DNA of 64,000 nt, taken from contig NC_088775.1 of the NCBI RefSeq assembly GCF_954871325.1, forward strand, positions 26,203,561-26,267,560, given 5' to 3'. Below are positions 1 through 9,416 of the stretch, piece by piece. Source of the stretch: Gordionus sp. m RMFG-2023. Taxonomy: Eukaryota; Nematomorpha; Gordioida; Chordodea; Parachordodidae. Each line of letters opens with the position of its first letter. Position 1 is the stretch's first letter. A program made the translations under genes and the position numbers. The notes beneath the pieces were generated by a model. That model had not been told where the DNA came from and searched no databases. It saw only the letters and a list, made by a program, of their open reading frames with translations.

Positions 1-690
1 TAAACGTTACTACAAAAAAGAAACGCGTTACCGTTAACGCGTTACTGTTACTCGTTACCTTTTCAAAAAAGGAACGCGCGTTACCGAATTTTCAAAAAAG
101 TAACGGGCTACCCGTTACTTAAAAAATTTAAATATATACAAATATAATATTTATTTTTTTCCGACAATATATAATAAAATAAATCTATACAAAAAGAATA
201 TATATGATCGTTTTATAAAAAAATTTTCATATATACAATTATAATATAAATAAAATTATACAAAAATAATATATTATAAGATAACATCTCTATGTATCAA
301 TTTTTTATTTATTATAAGCAACAATTGATTTCAAAATTTTAATCAGACAAACAAGAGCGCCTAGTGCTCAATACAGCTGGTTGAACAATGGGATGTTATA
401 TATAGTATTTTAATAATAAATAAAATCAATAATGAAATTCTCTGTAAAATTTGGATAAATCCTGGCTACGTCACTTCCATATATATATTATTTTAACAAA
501 GTTTTTAAATTATTCTTTAAATTTATTAACAATTATAGTCAAACCAATAGCAATACTAAAACAAGAAATAGAAGATATTGTTTAAAAAACTTAATATAAT
601 ACTTTGAACCAAAACCAATATTTTGTTAATCTTGGGTTTTAAATCTTAGTTACCAGCCCAATACTTTAGTATAATTTAATTGCTCATATT

Positions 691-1392
691 TAGGGCTGTG
701 CCGATCCAAATATTTTTAACTGATCCGATTCTATATTGCTTCAAAACCGATCCGATCCTGATCCGATATTTATATTGATTTTGAACCAAATGTAATTAAG
801 AAATCAATACTTTTTATGCAAAAAATCAAATTAAGACAATGTTGGTATGAATTATAAAATTGTATTTAATATATAAATTATAATATATTAGATTATTTTT
901 AAATAAATTCGAGAGCCTCTAGATTTTCTGGCAATAAGCTTCTACGATATGGAATATCTATATCCTCTGCCGTACTGAAGGCAGATTCATATGATTCGGC
1001 AGATAACGCATGCAAAATTATCTTTATCTTTTGTAAAATATTTCCATAATTCAAACACCATATTTAAAAATTTTTTATTTAAAGTATAAATAATAAAATT
1101 GGCGTTATTATTTAAAAAGATTTAAAATTAATAAAACTTTGGGTGTTCCTTTCTATTTATATAAAAAACTTTTAAAATAAACTTTTAAAATACTATAAAT
1201 CTATTTTAAAAAAGAAATAAAATATAGAGGGTGTTGTGCATTTACATTTTTAAAAATTATTTAGAAAATATTATAATAACGTAAAATAAATATACATAAC
1301 ATAAAATAACAAAAAAAAGAAAAGTAAAAAGATCGGATTGGGTTTTTTACTCCTATCGGTCCGATCCGATATTTAATATATGCACAGCCCTA
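691..1392 (-). mobile_element. Short nested hAT remnant
   Basis: The ends are TAGGGCTGTGCCGATCC on the left and ATGCACAGCCCTA on the right, giving an 11-bp terminal inverted repeat TAGGGCTGTGC. Sub-terminal CCGATCCGAT motifs repeat near both ends. The 8-bp flanks (CTCATATT and TTTATATA) match at only five positions, so the copy is old or a flank has decayed. The interior keeps only the C-terminal part of a transposase on the minus strand. At about 700 bp it is an internally deleted, non-autonomous copy. Confidence 0.72.
899..1020 (-). pseudogene. hAT transposase C-terminal dimerisation domain fragment
   Basis: The minus strand reads ...SAESYESAFSTAEDIDIPYR followed by RSLLPENLEALEFI and a stop. 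This is the conserved hAT dimerisation block (family pattern S-S-E-R-x-F-S-x-A-G, then R-R-x-x-L-x-P-E-x-V-E-x-L). The domain holds hAT transposase monomers together. Only about 38 codons remain; the catalytic RNase H-like core is gone, so it cannot encode an active enzyme. The family call is firm because of the spacing of the SAF-S-A and RRSL-PENLEAL blocks. Confidence 0.7.
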
Positions 1393-2104
1393 TTTATATA
1401 TTAATTCCATGATTAAACTTTTCAAAATATTATGAAAGAATATTATTCTATTATTAAAGCAATGTTTAAAATAATGATATATAATTCATCTTTTTACTAT
1501 GCTTTTTTAAGTTTGAACTGCTGGATATTGAGATTGAAATATTTGCGTTGGGTTATAATTTACATTTACAAAGTGTAGACTTGGTACCATTAATTTTCTT
1601 TATTGGTTTAAAATATATCAAATTGGGGCCAAGAAAGGGTTAAATCATCTTCATCTGAAGAAGTAAGTACTATGGACATAATATTTTTAAAATAATTTAC
1701 AGAGTTGGGCAGTACCGCGAATACTTGTATCTAAGATACAAGATACAAGATTCTTTTGTATCTTGTACTCAGTATCTTATTGACATTTTTAATAAGATAC
1801 TAGTATCTGTATCTAAGATCCTTTATTTTGAAAAGAATCTTGTATCTTTTTCATTTTCTTTAAAAAGATACAGATACAGATTCTTTTTAATATTCATGTT
1901 TAAAACATTTACATATCACACAATCTAACTTTATTTTCTTCGTGAAATCTTGTATTATTTTCTTTATTTTTTCCTGCTATATTTTAAATATATTGATAAC
2001 CAAGATTAGTTGGAAATTTTACAGATCGATAGATAGATTAAAAATAACAGCACCTAAACTAAATAAGTAAAGGTTATATTTTATATGTAATATTTTTAAT
2101 TTGT

Positions 2105-2325
2105 AGAATGTATAACATTTATAGTGGTGAAGATGAAATTATGGAGATAGGTTCTCCTGAATAAATCATCTTAAAATTCTAGATGGAAAATTTTATAAAG
2201 TAATTCATGTGAAAAAGGACAAGGTACAAGCTGAATGTCAAAATTGCACAAGTAAAAAAGTTATTAAAGGTTGAACAAACTCCTCTACAAACTTTGTTAA
2301 ACATATTAAAGTATATTATACATTT
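2105..2325 (+). pseudogene. BED-type zinc finger start of a hAT transposase
   Basis: Translation gives ...KFYKVIHVKKDKVQAECQNC then TSKKVIKG, a stop, and TNSSTNFVKHIK. The C-x2-C pair, the K-G turn and the S-T-N-F-x-x-H spacing match the BED finger that hAT transposases use to bind their sub-terminal repeats. In-frame stops flank and interrupt it, so it is a relic. It lies between the two ends of the 1700-4163 element and in the same orientation as would be expected for that element's transposase. Confidence 0.6.
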
Positions 2326-2446
2326 GTATTTTATAATTATTAACATAATAATACCTATACTTAAGTCCCTCTTAGATAATTGTTATTAAAAATTTTTTAG
2401 AAGATGGTTGATTATCAAATTAAAATTAATTTGGATATATAATTTT

Positions 2447-3177
2447 TAGAGGTGTACCGATACCACTTTTTGGAGGTCGATCCGATCCGATATCATATAT
2501 AGTTTTGTATTCTGTAAAAATACCAATGGTTTTAATTTTTAATATACTTTTTATTAGTATAACACCTATAATTTATCTATTCCATAACTTATGATTTAAA
2601 TATAATATAATAATCAGTTATAGTTTATATTCAATTCAATTGCAATTCTAAAAGTATATAAAATATTTTTATTGTTAAATCACTTTTATATAACAAGTAA
2701 TAACAATAATCTATATACATATTAATTAATAAACAATTATATTATGAAATTTGAAATAAATATTTAAAATAATATTTAACATTAATATAGCGAAGATTTC
2801 TTTTTAGTAATACCAATATTTCCAATTTATCAGAGGTCAGCTTGCGGCGATAGTAACTGTCAATATCACCAGCTTCACTAAAAACAGATTCTGAAGAGAT
2901 TATCGCACACTTTTTTAAACAGAATGCGCAAAAAAATAACAATATGGCAGAATGTTTATTAATTAATTATTATTAAAAAAATATACATAAAAATGGATTT
3001 CGATTTTATTTATAAAAATAAATGTTTTTAGACAACTTTTTTTAAAAATTTTATAACATTTTATTTTTGTTAAAGAAGCCATTTTTATATCGGATCAAAT
3101 TTTATAATATTGACCAATAATTGATATTTTAAAATGGGTGAAATATCGGTTCGATAAAAAATATCGGCACATCCCTA
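2447..3177 (-). mobile_element. hAT inserted inside the 1700-4163 hAT
   Basis: Left terminus TAGAGGTGTACCGATA and right terminus TATCGGCACATCCCTA form an imperfect 16-bp inverted repeat of the TAGGGATGTGCCGATA type. Flanks ATAATTTT and ATATATTT agree at six of eight positions, a worn target duplication. Inside, the minus strand at 2742-2942 carries a 66-codon open frame whose core is SSESVFSEAGDIDSYYRRKL and then TSDKLEILVLLKRNLRY, the hAT dimerisation domain. The 731-bp length means most of the transposase is deleted. This is a second, unrelated hAT family from its host element, judged by different terminal sequences. Confidence 0.75.
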
Positions 3178-4540
3178 ATATATTTTATATTTAATTATTT
3201 TAGCAAGTTCTTATCAGAGGAAATATTTAAGCTACAATTGATATATAATATTAGATAATTTTAAAAGGCTCTTAAAAAATAATTATAATAATGTAGAATT
3301 TAACTTTATTAGTTACTTTTATTTATTTATGATATAAGTAAAATTATATTACAGTATTTATCTACAAAATTTAATCTATTTAAAATGCATTAAAGAAAAT
3401 TGTTATATATTTAATAATTAAATAATATAATGTTGTACATTATTTTCATATTTTTTATATATAATTAATGATTTTGCAAGAAATATATTAAAAAAATTTA
3501 AAAAGAGATTTAAATGTATATATATATGATATTACAAATGCAAGATTTAATAAGTCATACTAGAAAATAAAACTAATTTAAAAAATACATAAATATCACA
3601 AACAAATAATGAAAAATACTTATTAAAGATAATGAATAAAATAAAACTAGTATTATTTTTTTTTAGAGATTCCATTTAGCCATATACTCCGAATATAAGC
3701 TATAACAACACAAAAAATAACCTGCAAATTCTAATAAATCATTTGATTTAATTTTTTTTCTTATTTTCACATTTTCAACTCCCATTAAATATACTACTCT
3801 CCCTTCCCTGTTTAAGCTATTAATGGACAAAAATTAATATTAAAATCCCTGGTTATTATAATTAATTCATCAATAAATATTTTATTAATTATTGCAAAAT
3901 TATTATATGTGTAATACTATGTTCTTCACATATAAATAATAAAAATTGTATTTTATAAACTATTCTAATTTAATTGGTAATGATAATTTAAAAGTATCTA
4001 GTATTTAAGATACTCTAATTTAGTAAAAGATACAAGTATATTTTATCTTGTATCTTTTTGATATTTTGAACAAGATACTAGTATCTGTATCTAAGATACA
4101 TTTTTTTATAAAGAAGCTGTATCTGTATCTAGATTCTTTTCCCGGAGGACCTGCCCAACTCTGATAATTTATAAGAATAATAATATCATTACTAAAATTT
4201 TTGAATTTTGATTGATTATTAATTTCGAAAGAAAATTTAACAACGAGAATTTAAAATAATTTGAAGGTAGGGGTTGATATGAATTTAAACTCAGCTTAAA
4301 TGATTAATATTAAGAATTAAAAATAAATAAAACTAATTTTATAATATAATAAAATATATTTTTCTTTTTGTTGATATTTGATAAGAAAAAATATAAAGTA
4401 ACGAGAACGTTTTGCGTTACCGTTATTCAAAAAAAAGAAACGCGTTACCGTTACTAGTTACCTCAAGAAGAAGGTAACGAATGGCGTTCCTTTTCTTCAA
4501 AAAAAGTAATGACGTTACTATTTTGACTTTACCAGCACTA

Positions 4541-4949
4541 GTAAAAAGCAAAAAAAAAGACGTTTTTTGGACTTTTAACCCCGATTATCTCCGCTAATAT
4601 AGTTGCTAATGTGCTAAAATTTTGTTTATAATCTAATGGGAACATATATAACCAGCCTACGATTTTCTATCGAAATCGAAAGGGGCCGGCCGAAAAGTGA
4701 TTGATTTGACATGGACTTCTTCAGACCCACATCCAATTCCGATATTTAAATTGGTTTCAAATTGAGAGGGTGGGTCTTAAACTGCAAGTCAACTCTCCCG
4801 TAGTTTTTTGAAATACTGTAGACCCATTTGCTAGCATCATCCAGTCGCCAGCTGCCTAAAAATTTGTATGGTTGGTATGGTTCATTTATTTGATTGTTTT
4901 ATTTTAACATATTTAATTCTCGTTTATTGGAACTATTCTTGATTTACCT
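4541..4949. other. Non-coding stretch with a long-inverted-repeat element scrap
   Basis: At 4675-4718 there is a piece reading AAAGGGGCCGGCCGAAAAG followed by GATTTGACATGGA. It matches the outer end of the 2-kb element at 29751-31740 (GGGGTCGGCCAAAAAAG...GATTTGACATGGA). It is therefore a terminal fragment of that family. I see no gene in the rest of the interval. Confidence 0.45.
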
Positions 4950-5460
4950 CGGTGGCCAGTTTCTCTTCTAGTTCTCTTTTTCCGCTTTTCAACATCCTGG
5001 GCGTCGCCATTAGTAGAACCAGCATTTTCATTCATTATATATCACTTCCACCCAGCTTGTCTTTGACCTTAGGGTTTGATTACCTCCACCAAAGGCATCT
5101 ATTCATCCATTTGTACTTCACTTTCTATTCAATCTTAACTATTTCTTCATTCATCGCCTCTATCCCAATCTTTTGAATTATTTGATTGTTTTCTATATAT
5201 CACACATCTATCTAACCATTCTCATCTTAGCTCTTTCTAACTTGGCTTCCTGTGTCACCTTAATTGCCCATGTCTCGCCATTCAAAAAATTCGGATGGCC
5301 TGCATAAATCTTTCCCTTCAAAGCTAGAGAGACATTTTTATATTAAAATTGATGTTCTGAACTTCTGCTTTGCATATCTTATCCTTGCCACCGATGCCTT
5401 TTTCGAAAGTCTTCCAATTCTGATATAAAGCCTGTCTTATTATCAAGACTGTGAACCCTC
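4950..5460 (-). pseudogene. RTE-like non-LTR retrotransposon, 3' end of the reverse transcriptase
   Basis: On the minus strand the interval reads ...LKGKIYAGH..NFLNGETWAI followed by KVTQEAKLERAKMRMVR and a stop, then NNSKDWDRGDE. This matches the C-terminal segment of RTE-clade reverse transcriptases (pattern LKGKIYRT.VRPAMLYG-ETWA, then E-RLERAEMRMIRWM). In the family this region follows the catalytic YADD box. Here the frame is broken by several stops and indels, and the catalytic part is missing, so the copy is a dead 5'-truncated LINE. The plus-strand open frame at 4952-5176 is only its shadow. Confidence 0.6.
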
Positions 5461-5651
5461 CTTTAAAAAATGAAAAATCTTTGAACCAGAGGCATTGAAA
5501 AATTTCTGAACTAGGTTCAGGGTTTAGTGTCCAGAATATTTTAAATTTACGAAAATAGACACTAAAATAAAAATGTTTTTAATACTGAAAATAAAAAAAC
5601 ATTCATTCTCGAACCAGTGGGCCTCTCAAATGAAACGCCATACGCTCCGAT

Positions 5652-6068
5652 CAGTGGCGTAGCTACGGGGGTGGTTTTCGGGTTTGGACCCCTCCCAAGC
5701 TAAATCTTTTTTCCAGATTATAAGTTCAAAAGACTTAAAAGTGACTTTACATTAAATAAATGCCATTAGTATTTGTATTTTTCTGTTTTGATGTTTGTGG
5801 AAGGATATTATATTACTATTCAAATTATTCTGGATAGTATTATTATAAAGTCATTGAGAATAATCTACTAAATTATAATAACATATTGATGCATTTAAAA
5901 AATATATTTATTATATATTATAGAAGATATGGTTATGATTGTAAGATTAACCCGGCCGAAGGGCGGGGAAAAGGGCCTAAGGCCCGTTAAAGGGGGCCTG
6001 GGGGGCGAAGCCCCCAGGCTTTTATATGTATGGACCCCCTCTAAGAAAAATTCCTAGCTACGCCACTG
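5652..6068. mobile_element. 417-bp hAT MITE with perfect target duplication
   Basis: The left end is CAGTGGCGTAGCTACGG and the right end CCTAGCTACGCCACTG. The identical 8 bp GCTCCGAT flank the copy (5644-5651 and 6069-6076). There is no open frame, so it depends on a transposase supplied elsewhere. The right half holds an unusually GC-rich segment at 5950-6022, including a strong hairpin GCCTGGGGGGC-GAAG-CCCCCAGGC, in sharp contrast with the surrounding AT-rich DNA. The perfect duplication and intact ends indicate a fairly recent insertion. Confidence 0.93.
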
Positions 6069-6409
6069 GCTCCGATGGTATATCCCTCATTCCTAAATTA
6101 TTTTTACTTTTATTTATGTGTTTTATATTAAATAGACTTACATTAAAAATAATAACAAGTTTTATATTTTGATGTTAAACCAAATATAAATACTATAGTT
6201 TAACTAAAATTATGCATTCTATCATATAAACTAATATAAATTTTTTTTGAATATATTAATTAATAAGAAATTATTATATAACAGTATTTTATTAAAAGTG
6301 CTCAATACTTGATTTTTATTAGATGTTAGTTATTAATGGTCGAATTATATGATTTTTCCCTAAATTATTAGCAAGTATAAAAACTAATTAATAACTAATA
6401 AATATATAT

Positions 6410-8052
6410 GTTAGCGTCAATGTGTTATTTTCGTCAATGTACACATTGCCTGATTTTTTTAGGCAATGTGTTACGGTGGTAGGCAGGGTGAATTAGTTAT
6501 TTAGGCAATGTATTTTATTTTATAAATTAATAAATTTATTATTTATTTGAGAGATTAATTTATTATTTAACTGATAATAATTTAATATTTATTTGAGAGG
6601 AAATTTATTATTTATAAATTTATTAGTTTTGTAATTTAAAGATTTAATTAGATATATTTTTAAGATAGTCAATGTTTTTTATATATTTTTTGAGATTTAT
6701 ATAAATATTTTTATAGGGTAGGTATATAAGTCGAAAGGCTTGGTAATACGAAAGGCTAAAAAATAATATTGAAAATAAAAATAACAAAGAAAATGTTTAA
6801 TGAGATATTTGATTGATTTATTGCATTTTTTAAAGAAAAAATATTATAATAACATTATATTATAATATATTAAAAATATGGAAATTTTAAGATCTTTTCA
6901 ATTTTTTTATTAATTCTTTGAAATAATTTGCGGTTTTTAAAAATTAATTTTATTTTTTAAATTAATATTTTTTAATTAAATTAATATTTGGTTACGATTT
7001 TATATATTAAGTAAGTATAAATATATTGTAATTACTTGATAAAGAAGTAAATGAGAAACATAAGGTATTTTTAATTTGAGAAAGCATTTAAGAGGGGAAA
7101 GGCTAACATCTTAAACGTAATTTTGAATATAATTATATCATTAAACTCAGAATTTAACCGCTTAGATGTATTTTTTTACGATTCCGGTTCACAAAATAAA
7201 TTTTTTGTCGCGAAGGGGAAAGGCTAACATTTTATGAGTAATTTTGAATATATTTATATCATTGAACTCAGAATTTAATTCTCTATCCAAAACCGCCTAG
7301 ATGTATTATTTTACGTTTCCGGTTCACAAAATATATTTTTTGTCGCGAAAGACATTTATAGGGGAAAGGCTAACATTTTAAGAGTAATCTTGAATATATT
7401 TTTATAATAAGCGGTTTTGGATAGAGAATTAAATTCTGAGTTCAATGATATAAATATATTCAAAATTACTTTTAAAATGTTAGCCTTTCCCAGTAAGTCT
7501 TTCGCGACAAAATATTTATTTTGTAAACCGGAAACGTAAAAAAATACATCTAAGCGGTTTTGGATAGAGAATTAATTTCTGAGTTCAATGATAAAAATAT
7601 ATTCAAAATTACTTTTAAAATGTTAGCCTTTCCCCTATAAATGTCTTTCGCGACAAAAAATTTATTTTGTGAACCGGAAAAGTAAAAATATACATCTAAG
7701 GGGTTTTGGATAGAGAATTGAATTCTGAGTTCAATGATATAAATATATTTAAAATTACTCTTAAAATGTTAGCCTTTCCCCTAAAAATGTCTTTCGCGAC
7801 AAAAAATATTTTGTAAACCGGAAACGTAAAAAATGCATCTAAGCGGTTTTGGATAGAGAAATTCTGAGTTCAATGATATAAATATATTTAAAATTACTTT
7901 TAAAATGTTAGCCTTTCCCCGTAAGTCTTTCGCGACAAAAAATTTATTTTGTGAACAAAAATACATCTAAGCGGTTTTGGATAGAGAATTAAATTCTGAG
8001 TTCAATGATATAAATATATTTAAAATTACTTTTAAAATGTTAGCCTTTCCCC
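6410..8052. repeat. Foldback element, outer terminus and first hairpin
   Basis: The outer end begins ATATATGTTAGCGTCAATGTG at about 6405-6425 and its mirror image closes the structure at 25014. The arm then carries a module GGGTAGGTATATAAGTCGAA (6717 on), an AT-rich module (6800-7075) and units of about 148 bp marked by TTTCGCGACAAA, GAACCGGAAACG and GCGGTTTTGGATAGAGAATT. Units run in one orientation to about 7402 and then flip, which is the hairpin centre. No transposase is visible in the arms. The organisation (long inverted repeats made of internal tandem units) resembles foldback elements such as FB/Galileo of Drosophila, but homology was not tested. Confidence 0.8.
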
Positions 8053-9416
8053 TAGTGTTGTTAAATTGCTTGGTTGGGTCGAATTAGCATGATTTTTGGT
8101 TGGGTTTTTGGTCGAAAAAATGAACCAAAACCAAAGCAACCAAATTGGTCTTCCTGGTCGACCAAATTCATAGACCCGAGCACCGACCCAAGCATCGACC
8201 CGAGCACAGACCCGAGCACAGACCCGAGCCCAGACGCGAGCACCGACCCAAGCATCGACCCGAGCACAGACCCGAGCACCGACCCGAGCACAGACCCAAG
8301 CACAGACCCGAGCACCGACCCAAGCATCGACCCGAGCATCGACCCGAGCATCGACCCGAGCACAGACCCGAGCACCGACCCAGGCATCGACCCGAGCACC
8401 GACCAGAGCACAGACCCGAGCATCGACCCAAGCACAAACCTGAGCATCGACCTGAGCACAGACCCGAGCACAGACCCGAGCATCGACCCGAGCACAGACC
8501 CGAGTATCGACCCAAGCACAGACCCGAGCATCGACCCTAGCACAGACCCGAGCATCGACCTGAGCACAGACCCAAGCACCGACCATAGCACAGACCCGAG
8601 CATCGACCCGAGCACCGACCCAAGCACAGACCCGAGCACAGACCCGAGCATCGACCCGAGCACAGACCCGAGCATCGACCCAAGCACAGACCCGAGCATC
8701 GACCCGAGCATCGACACAGACCCGAGCATCGACACAGACCCGAGCATCGACCCGAGCACAGACCCGAGCATCGACCCGAGCACAGACCCAAGCACAGACC
8801 CGAGCATCGACCCGAGCACAGACCCGAGCACAGACCCGAGCATCGACCCGAGCACCGACCCAAGCATCGACCCGAGCATCGACCCGAGCATCGACCCGAG
8901 CACAGACCCGAGCATCGACCGAGCACAGACCCGAGCACAGACCCGAGCATCGACCTGAGCACAGACCCGAGCATCGACCCGAGCACAGACCCGAGCAAAG
9001 ACCCAAGCACAGACTCGAGCATCGACCCGAGCACAGACCCGAGCATCGACCCGAGCACCGACCTGAGCACAGACCCAAGCACAGACCCGGGCATCGACCC
9101 GAGCACAGACCCGAGCATCGAGAGCACCGACCCGAGCACAGACCCGAGCATCGACCCGAGCATCGACCCAAGCACAGACCCGAGCATCGACCCTAGCACA
9201 GACCCGAGCATCGACCCTAGCACAGACCCGAGCATCGACCTGAGCACAGACCCGAGCACCGACCAGAGCACAACCCAAGCATCGACCCGAGCACCGACCC
9301 AAGCACAGACCCGAGCACAGACCCGAGCACAGACCCGAGCATCGACCCGAGCACCGACCCGAGCATCGACACGAGCATCGACCAGAGCACAGATCCGAGC
9401 ACCAAACCAAATCAAC
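8053..9416. mobile_element. hAT-like end fused to a 12-bp minisatellite
   Basis: The start TAGTGTTGTTAAATTGCTTG matches the ends of the element at 11702-13439 (TAGCGTTGTTAATTTGCTTG). The element broke into a foldback unit directly after CCCC. The right side ends in CACCAAACCAAATCAAC, a shortened version of the expected mirror end. A 1.2-kb GC-rich tandem array fills nearly all the interior. No 8-bp duplication could be found at the right edge, so the right boundary is approximate. Confidence 0.55.
8166..9405. repeat. 12-bp GC-rich minisatellite, about 100 copies
   Basis: Units are variants of GACCCGAGCACA and GACCCGAGCATC, with a third common variant GACCCGAGCACC. Because 12 is a multiple of three and the unit has no stop codon, long open frames appear on both strands, for example Asp-Pro-Ser-Thr/Asp-Pro-Ser-Ile repeats on the plus strand from 8074 to 8958. 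There is no start context, intron or flanking domain supporting a protein. Small deletions (for instance near 8715 and 9120) shift the frame. The array is far richer in G+C than its surroundings. I treat it as a non-coding sub-terminal array of the 8053 element. Confidence 0.9.

Larger units (their letters stand above)
1700..4163 (+). mobile_element. hAT element with perfect 8-bp target duplication
   Basis: The left end is CAGAGTTGGGCAG and the right end CTGCCCAACTCTG, a 13-bp perfect inverted repeat. Both ends are flanked by the identical 8 bp ATAATTTA (1692-1699 and 4164-4171), the hallmark of hAT insertion. Sub-terminal tracts of TATCTTGTATC/AGATACAAG occur at 1725-1890 and 3995-4135. At 2464 bp the element is shorter than a usual autonomous hAT (3-5 kb). 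It contains a decayed BED-type zinc finger (2105-2315) and is interrupted by another hAT (2447-3177). The perfect duplication shows a real insertion that has not been rearranged at its edges. Confidence 0.92.
1..4540. mobile_element. Outermost hAT-like element, left end outside the window
   Basis: Runs of GTTACC/GTAACG motifs occur at 1-120 and again in mirrored form at 4395-4520, the sub-terminal repeat pattern common at hAT ends. The right terminus reads TTTACCAGCACTA and stops at about 4540, typical of a CAG/TAG-type hAT inverted repeat. The matching left terminus must lie just before base 1, so neither it nor the target duplication can be checked. No transposase of its own was recognised. 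The interior is filled by later insertions (691-1392 and 1700-4163). The remaining sequence, 121-690 and 1393-1699, shows nothing I can call coding. Confidence 0.5.

Noticed and set aside
4952-5176. 74-codon plus-strand frame, hydrophobic and Ser-rich
   Set aside because: It is antisense to the RTE-like LINE fragment, whose minus-strand reading matches a known domain.
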